Shown here: one piece after another, positions 6,128-9,765 of the stretch
Position numbering within the stretch: the stretch's first letter is position 1
Layout: the number at the start of each line of letters is the position of its first letter
Source: Gammaproteobacteria bacterium
GTDB taxonomy: Bacteria; Pseudomonadota; Gammaproteobacteria; JAJDOJ01
DNA length: 9,765 nucleotides
Direction of reading: 5' to 3'
Assembly: GCA_027030565.1 (NCBI GenBank)
Contig: JALVEU010000225.1
Span: 1 to 9,765, forward strand
Made by a program: the position numbers and the translations under genes
The notes under the pieces: generated by a model
Database searches by the model: none
Seen by the model: only the letters and a program-made list of their open reading frames with translations
Told to the model about the DNA's origin: nothing

Positions 6128-7023
6128 TCGGCGGCCTCCTGCTCGCCCTGCCCTGCGTCCTCGCCGGGCCCGATCCTGCTTTGGATCCGGAGCGTGTGGC
6201 GCGCGGCGAGCTGGTACTCCGGGCGGCTGGCTGTGCCGCCTGCCATACCGATCCCGAGGATCCAGAGGCCTTCCTGGCCGGGGGGCGGGCCCTGGAAACA
6301 CCGTTTGGAACTTTCCACGCCCCCAACATCACGCCCGACCCGGAGCACGGGATCGGACGCTGGCGCGTGCACGATCTGGACCACGCCCTGCGCCACGGAC
6401 GTGCCCCGGACGGCAGCGCGTATTTCCCGGTGCTGCCGTTCACCAGTTACACCCGCATGAGCACCGAGGACCTGGCCGCCCTATGGGCCTACCTCGTCAC
6501 ACGGCCTGCCGTATCCAGGCCGAACCGCCCCCATGATCTGCCCTGGTGGCTGCGCTGGCGCGGGCTGGCCACCCTATGGCAGTGGCTGTACTTCGACGCG
6601 GAACGCTTCGAACCGGACCCGAAGCGGGATGCACGCTGGAACAGGGGGGCCTACTTGGTGGAGGCCTTGGCCCATTGTGCCGAATGCCACAGCCCGCGCA
6701 CCTGGCTCGGGGCCATCGACGAGGGCCGGCGCTTCGCTGGGACCCGCAGCGGCCCGGAAGGCAAGCCGGTCCCCAACATTACGCCGGATCGCGAGACCGG
6801 CATCGGCCGCTGGAGTGTCTCGGATCTGGCCTATTATCTGGAGACCGGCATGGACCCGGACGGCGACTTCGCCGGTGGACTGATGGCCGAGGTCATCGAC
6901 TCCGGGATCGGCCATCTCCCACCCGAGGACCTCGAGGCCATCGCCGTCTACATCCTTTCCCTGCCGCCGATCCGGCATGCGGTAGACTCGGGTTCGGAAG
7001 ACCAGCGCGACGAATTCGACTGA
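6091..7023 (+). CDS. Diheme cytochrome c
   Basis: This 310-residue exported protein has an Arg-rich n-region (MPQGLSRRRRG) and a hydrophobic core (12-25). It carries two tandem class I cytochrome domains. The first has CAACH (48-52) and NITPDPEHGIGRW (79-91), with M123 as probable axial ligand. The second has CAECH (196-200) and NITPDRETGIGRW (229-241), with M265 as probable ligand. The NITPD...GIG.W signature is that of cytochrome subunits of membrane dehydrogenases, such as the alcohol and gluconate dehydrogenase types, and of related diheme cytochromes. No dehydrogenase flavin or quinone subunit is in the window, so the electron donor is unknown. The hydrophobic segment 150-168 (PWWLRWRGLATLWQWLYF) between the domains may touch the membrane. 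The start codon lies inside the heme-motif codons of the upstream cytochrome gene. No normal ribosome site is seen, so translation is probably coupled. gloB follows after 2 bases. Confidence 0.87.
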   Translation: MPQGLSRRRRGLIGGLLLALPCVLAGPDPALDPERVARGELVLRAAGCAACHTDPEDPEAFLAGGRALETPFGTFHAPNITPDPEHGIGRWRVHDLDHALRHGRAPDGSAYFPVLPFTSYTRMSTEDLAALWAYLVTRPAVSRPNRPHDLPWWLRWRGLATLWQWLYFDAERFEPDPKRDARWNRGAYLVEALAHCAECHSPRTWLGAIDEGRRFAGTRSGPEGKPVPNITPDRETGIGRWSVSDLAYYLETGMDPDGDFAGGLMAEVIDSGIGHLPPEDLEAIAVYILSLPPIRHAVDSGSEDQRDEFD

Positions 7024-7025
7024 AT

Positions 7026-7829
7026 ATGACCCAGACCCTCGACATCCAGCCCATCCATGCCTTTTCCGACAATTTCATCTGGCGGATCGGCCGTGCGGGG
7101 ACCGACACCGTCTGGGTGGTGGACCCCGGTGACGCCCGCCCCGTGCTGTCCACGCTGCGCGGCGAAGGCCTGCGACTGGGGGGCATCCTGATCACCCACA
7201 AGCACGGCGACCACGTGGGGGGCATCGGTCCCCTGACGCAGGCCTTCCCCGGGGTACCGGTGATCGGCCCGGCCGGCGAGCCCATCGCCGGGCTCAACGG
7301 CCGCGTGCACGAGGGCGACCGCGTGGCGCTCGACGGACTGGACCTGAGCGCCCGGGTCATGGAGGTGCCGGGTCACACCGAGGGTCACATCGCCTACGTG
7401 GTGAACCCGGAGGTCGGCCCGCCGCTGCTCTTCTGCGGCGACACGCTCTTTTCGGTGGGTTGCGGTCGGGTGTTCTCGGGCAGCCATACCCAGTTGCATG
7501 ACAGCCTCATGCGCCTGGCCCGGCTGCCCGCCGAGACCCGGGTCTATTGCGCGCACGAATACACGCTGGACAACATCGGATTCGCCAAGTGGGTGGAACC
7601 CGACAACCCCGCCCTCCTCGCCCGCGAGGCCGAGGCCCACGCCCAGATCGACGCCGGGGCCGACACCGTTCCCTCCACCATGGCCACGGAGCGTGCCACC
7701 AACCCCTTCCTGCGCGTTCGCGAGCCCACCGTCGTGGCCGCGGCCGAGCGCAAAGCGGGCCGGCGGCTCGCCGACAGCCGCGAGGTGTTCTACGTCATCC
7801 GCCATTGGAAAGACACCGAGTACGATTAG
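7026..7829 (+). CDS. gloB: Hydroxyacylglutathione hydrolase (glyoxalase II)
   Basis: This 267-residue metallo-beta-lactamase-fold enzyme hydrolyses S-D-lactoylglutathione to D-lactate and glutathione, the second step of methylglyoxal detoxification in the cytoplasm. The full binuclear metal set is visible: THKHGDH (H58, H60, D62, H63), H117 in PGHTEGH, D139 in FCGDTLF and H177 in CAHEYT. The glyoxalase II C-terminal domain follows, with the NPFLRVREP segment (226-234) of the glutathione-binding region. Length and order match the family (about 250-260 residues). There is no signal peptide. The ATG is 2 bases after the diheme cytochrome stop with no clear Shine-Dalgarno, which suggests coupled translation. 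A housekeeping detoxification gene at the end of a cytochrome operon is a slightly odd pairing, and I infer no functional link. An alternative persulfide dioxygenase (ETHE1/PDO) is unlikely because of the binuclear set and the glyoxalase-type C-terminal domain. Confidence 0.93.
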   Translation: MTQTLDIQPIHAFSDNFIWRIGRAGTDTVWVVDPGDARPVLSTLRGEGLRLGGILITHKHGDHVGGIGPLTQAFPGVPVIGPAGEPIAGLNGRVHEGDRVALDGLDLSARVMEVPGHTEGHIAYVVNPEVGPPLLFCGDTLFSVGCGRVFSGSHTQLHDSLMRLARLPAETRVYCAHEYTLDNIGFAKWVEPDNPALLAREAEAHAQIDAGADTVPSTMATERATNPFLRVREPTVVAAAERKAGRRLADSREVFYVIRHWKDTEYD

Positions 7830-7835
7830 GCCCGT

Positions 7836-7864
7836 TTCCCGCAATACCCAGATCGGGCTATACT
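7836..7864 (+). promoter_or_regulatory. Promoter candidate for the helix-turn-helix/coiled-coil gene
   Basis: TATACT (7859-7864) matches the -10 consensus at 5 of 6 positions. Seventeen bases upstream is a poor -35, TTCCCG (7836-7841, 3 of 6). Transcription would start near 7871 and give a leader of about 40 bases. The short gap after gloB makes read-through from the cytochrome operon possible as well. Confidence 0.5.
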
Positions 7865-7875
7865 ATGCGCTCGTG

Positions 7876-7903
7876 ATCCCCCTTTCGGGATACCACCAGG
7901 AGG
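7876..7903 (+). promoter_or_regulatory. Short leader hairpin and strong ribosome binding site
   Basis: ATCCC (7876-7880) can pair with GGGAT (7887-7891) over a 6-base loop. AGGAGG (7898-7903) follows, 6 bases before the ATG at 7910. The hairpin leaves the ribosome site free, so it more likely protects the 5' end than controls translation. The AGGAGG fixes the start codon. Confidence 0.45.
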
Positions 7904-7909
7904 ACGACC

Positions 7910-8356
7910 ATGCCTCGTACCCGTTACCTCAACGTGGCCATGGCCGCACGCCTCGCGGGCGTGAGCCGGGGCGAGATCCAGCGTGAGATCCGGGCCGGGC
8001 GACTCAAGACGTTCGAGGGCATGGTGAGCGAGGAGGACCTGCGCGCCGTCTATCCGGATATCGAGCTGGAGGACAGCGCCGTCATCGAACGCATGCAGGC
8101 CATCAAGGACGCCGCGCTGTTCAAATACGCCGACAGCGAGCAGAGCGACGAGCAGGCCCTGCGCGAGGAGGTCAACCGGCTGCGCGCCCAGCTCTCGGAG
8201 GCACGGGTGGAGCTCGGGCGCTATCGCAACCTGGTCCTCGCCCTCAAGGAACGGCTGGAAGAGATCCAGCAGAGCGAAGACTGCACGCGCCAGCAGAAGC
8301 TAGTGCTGCAGGCCCTGGTGGGCTGGATGCTGGCGCGCATGAGCCGGCCGGGCTGA
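7910..8356 (+). CDS. Small protein with MerR-like helix-turn-helix and coiled coil, function unknown
   Basis: This 148-residue soluble protein has no signal peptide. Residues about 5-34 (with VAMAARLAGVSRGEIQREI at 9-27) have the pattern of a MerR/excisionase-type winged helix: a first helix ending A-R-L-A-G-V-S, then a turn and a recognition-like helix, followed by GRLKTFEGMVSEEDLRAVYP, where such domains place their wing and a short helix. Residues about 81-122 form a predicted coiled coil (EEVNRLRAQLSEARVELGRY, then LKERLEE), and a short hydrophobic helix ends the chain (about 130-143). From memory this module resembles the N-terminal part of some proteobacterial ferredoxin/flavin reductase-like proteins; here it stands alone with no iron-sulfur or flavin domain. 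It could be a DNA-binding dimer or a partner-docking module. The start is fixed by AGGAGG. It converges on the TlpA operon. Confidence 0.75.
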   Translation: MPRTRYLNVAMAARLAGVSRGEIQREIRAGRLKTFEGMVSEEDLRAVYPDIELEDSAVIERMQAIKDAALFKYADSEQSDEQALREEVNRLRAQLSEARVELGRYRNLVLALKERLEEIQQSEDCTRQQKLVLQALVGWMLARMSRPG

Positions 8357-8362
8357 GGGGGC

Positions 8363-8381
8363 CGGCCACTTCCGGTGGCCG
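8363..8381. terminator. Hairpin between convergent genes, possible bidirectional terminator
   Basis: CGGCCAC (8363-8369) pairs perfectly with GTGGCCG (8375-8381) around a 5-base loop, within the 35 bases separating two convergent stop codons. The placement fits a shared terminator, but neither strand shows a T-tract after the stem. Confidence 0.4.
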
Positions 8382-8391
8382 CGCCGCCCCT

Positions 8392-8928
8392 TCAGGACTC
8401 ACGATCCTCCGTACGCGGCTCGCCGAGCGCCTGCAGCAGGCGGAAGATCTCGTCGCTGTCCCAGTCGCGCGCCCCCGTGGCACGGTAGGCGACGCGGCCC
8501 TCGGGGTCGACGACGAATGTCGACGGCAGACCGATGGCACCCCACCTGCGCACCTCACGACCCGCGGGATCGAGGAGCACCGGGAACTTGAGATCGTATT
8601 CCGCGGCGAAGGCGAACACCTCGTCCTCGCTCTCGCCCACGTTGACGGCCAACAATTCGATCTCCGCCTGGCGCCAGCGCTCCCACGCCCGCTGCATGGA
8701 GGGCATCTCCTCGCGGCACGGGGGGCACCAGGTGGCCCAGAAGTTGACGACCACCACCCTGCCCCGGTAGTCGCTCAGGCGATAGGTCTCGTCATCGATC
8801 CCTTTGAGTTGGAAATCCGGAGCCTGAGGACGGCTAGGCAGCGGGGTCAGGGGACCGGCCGCCGCCGTCGTGGCGATCAGCAGCCCCATGAGCAGGAGCC
8901 AGTTCCAGGCCCCTCGTACAAGATTCAT
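8392..8928 (-). CDS. TlpA-like periplasmic thioredoxin (disulfide reductase family)
   Basis: From the ATG at 8928 the protein has 178 residues. The signal peptide or anchor is WNWLLLMGLLIATTAAAG (about 8-25). It is followed by the redoxin start APDFQLKGID (36-45), the active site FWATWCPPC (C68, C71) and the cis-Pro segment IGLPSTFVVDPEG (132-144), close to the usual TlpA/ResA length. The family reduces disulfides in the periplasm, commonly in cytochrome c maturation or in keeping cysteines of exported proteins reduced; the specific target is not evident. The ribosome site AGGAG sits 7 bases upstream, inside the last codons of the preceding gene, whose stop is only 4 bases away, so the two are translationally linked. 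A longer frame reaching 9009 is not preferred because it has no ribosome site and would bury the signal peptide. The thioredoxin domain resembles that of the fusion protein at 4060-5622. Confidence 0.9.
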   Translation of the reverse strand: MNLVRGAWNWLLLMGLLIATTAAAGPLTPLPSRPQAPDFQLKGIDDETYRLSDYRGRVVVVNFWATWCPPCREEMPSMQRAWERWRQAEIELLAVNVGESEDEVFAFAAEYDLKFPVLLDPAGREVRRWGAIGLPSTFVVDPEGRVAYRATGARDWDSDEIFRLLQALGEPRTEDRES

Positions 8929-8932
8929 GGCT

Positions 8933-9535
8933 TCACTCCTCCTCCGATTTGGTGGGCTTCTCGTCGTCCGGACACCGGACCCCAGTAAACCGCGCCCTGA
9001 GCAGCTCACCGCCCAACTCCAGCGGGGCCTCCACGTCGAAACGCAAGCCCGGCGCGAGACCGTATAGGATCATACCCCGCATCTGTTCACCCGGAGCCAG
9101 CTCGACCCGCCAGGGGAACGTACTCCACCGAAACGCCACCAGGGCGGCCGGGGGAACCTCTTCCGCTTCGAACTTCGCCATCCACCGGGTCTTGGGGCTC
9201 AAGCCCTGGGGGCGGCCGCCCTGGGGCCGGATCCGCCACTGGGAGAGATCGGTGCGCAGCTTCCCGCTCTGGGCGCCGTGGACCAGCTCGGTCTGCAGCA
9301 CACAGGCGCTGGCGATGTCCCGGGCCACTGCCTCGGGAAACCCCCGCGCCGCATAGAAGGCCGCCACAGAGCGTGCCGGCAGCGCCTCCAGCGTGAGCGA
9401 TACCCCATCGCCCCGCCACACCCAGCGCTGCGCCGCCTCCGCCGCCAGAGCCTCAAGGCACGAGACCAGCAACACCAACCACAGCGTCCGGGTGACGCGC
9501 CTTGCATGCCATCGGTTCACGGGCTCAGGAGACAT
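8933..9535 (-). CDS. Exported protein of unknown function
   Basis: I do not recognise this 200-residue protein. A basic N-terminus and the hydrophobic stretch TLWLVLLVSCLEALAAEAA (about 17-35) suggest a Sec signal peptide. The mature part is about 165 residues, beta-rich in appearance, with RWVWRGDGVSLTLEALP near its start, an AAFYAARGFPEAVARDIASAC helix-turn segment (58-78), and SPKTRWMAKFEAEEVPP and PWRVELAPGEQMRG farther on. It ends in a charged tail (DDEKPTKSEEE). Two cysteines remain after export (C78 and C188), so an intramolecular disulfide is possible, which fits its position directly before a TlpA-like thioredoxin gene. The ATG at 9535 overlaps the HAD gene's stop by 11 bases (ATGTCTCCTGA). 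A GTG at 9520 is an alternative start. It belongs to a minus-strand operon with the HAD gene and the thioredoxin. Confidence 0.7.
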   Translation of the reverse strand: MSPEPVNRWHARRVTRTLWLVLLVSCLEALAAEAAQRWVWRGDGVSLTLEALPARSVAAFYAARGFPEAVARDIASACVLQTELVHGAQSGKLRTDLSQWRIRPQGGRPQGLSPKTRWMAKFEAEEVPPAALVAFRWSTFPWRVELAPGEQMRGMILYGLAPGLRFDVEAPLELGGELLRARFTGVRCPDDEKPTKSEEE

Positions 9536-9765
9536 GGGTGCAGGCCTGGCGGGCGGCGTGCCCCAACGCCGGTACGGGCATCAAGTCCCGGAAGTCGGAG
9601 ATGGCCGGAAACGGCCCGGTGTCGCGCTCCGGGCCCCGGGCATCGGGCCTGCGCACCGCCACTAGGTGGCCGATACCGGCCGCGCGTGCCGCTTCCAGCA
9701 CGTCCAGATTGTCGTCGACCAGCAGCGTAGCGGCAGGATCGTGCGGTTCGTGACGACGCAGCGCC
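9525..9765 (-). CDS. HAD-superfamily hydrolase, probably GMP/IMP nucleotidase (YrfG-like), C-terminal fragment
   Basis: The minus-strand frame entering from the right edge runs 79 codons to the TGA at 9527-9525; the N-terminus with the catalytic aspartates is outside the window. The visible part carries the conserved acidic HAD motif IV in TLLVDDNLDVLEAARAAGI, followed by HLVAVRRPDARGPERD and FPAISDFRDLMP. That order and wording are typical of the C-terminus of YrfG-type nucleotidases, which hydrolyse purine 5'-monophosphates and are about 220 residues long. Other HAD phosphatases with the same motif cannot be excluded from so short a piece. The gene appears to be the promoter-proximal member of the operon seen here, with an 11-base overlap into the next gene. 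Confidence 0.72.
   Translation of the reverse strand, partial: ALRRHEPHDPAATLLVDDNLDVLEAARAAGIGHLVAVRRPDARGPERDTGPFPAISDFRDLMPVPALGHAARQACTHVS

Noticed and set aside
6546..7829. Starting the glyoxalase II gene at 6546 (427 codons)
   Set aside because: The first 160 codons are an out-of-frame reading of the diheme cytochrome. The enzyme's own N-terminus begins at the ATG at 7026, and the resulting 267 residues match the family length.
7026..7829. Persulfide dioxygenase or other sulfur-related metallo-beta-lactamase
   Set aside because: It was tempting in a sulfur context, but the full binuclear metal set and the C-terminal NPFLRVREP region fit glyoxalase II.
1..9765. CRISPR array, tRNA, rRNA, insertion sequence, attachment site or defence island
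   Set aside because: I saw no regularly spaced repeats, no clover-leaf with a CCA end, no transposase or integrase motif and no terminal inverted repeats. The genes look like ordinary chromosomal ones.

Overview
The window looks like chromosomal DNA of a high-GC, probably sulfur-oxidising gammaproteobacterium (Chromatiales or Ectothiorhodospiraceae-like; this is an inference). The pointers are a sulfur-globule-type envelope protein, two c-type cytochromes, two TlpA-like thioredoxins, a glutathione-dependent glyoxalase II, a DUF1631 protein and strongly GC-biased codon use. I see no tRNA, rRNA, CRISPR array, insertion sequence or phage gene.

Layout. 1-682 (-) is the N-terminal part of a CHASE2 sensor protein whose output domain lies off the left edge. 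A divergent gap follows, then a DUF1631 protein (859-2958, +). A gap with a good sigma70-type promoter leads to a small secreted protein extremely rich in Trp and Tyr (3119-3448, +), most like sulfur globule proteins. A second gap, which can fold into a three-way-junction RNA covering the ribosome binding site, precedes a membrane methyltransferase of the NnrU/MddA/isoprenylcysteine-methyltransferase type (3595-4269, +). Its 3' end is overlapped tail to tail by 210 bases by a minus-strand gene (4060-5622) that fuses an alpha/beta-hydrolase-like domain to a TlpA-like thioredoxin domain.

That fusion gene diverges from a tight plus-strand cluster: a class II cytochrome c-556/c' (5660-6127), a diheme cytochrome c that starts inside the previous gene's heme-motif codons (6091-7023), and glyoxalase II gloB (7026-7829). 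Next is a separately promoted small protein with a helix-turn-helix-like N-terminus and a coiled coil (7910-8356, +). It converges on a minus-strand operon entering from the right edge: a HAD nucleotidase fragment (9525-9765), an unrecognised periplasmic protein (8933-9535) and a TlpA-like thioredoxin (8392-8928).

How they fit together. Much of the window concerns the periplasm: electron-carrier cytochromes, thiol-disulfide proteins and a sulfur-globule envelope protein, all plausible in a sulfur oxidiser. A functional link between the separate operons is inference from proximity only. Nothing here looks like a defence or mobile system. The most unusual items are the Trp-rich globule-type protein, the structured leader before the methyltransferase, and the hydrolase-thioredoxin fusion with its antisense overlap.
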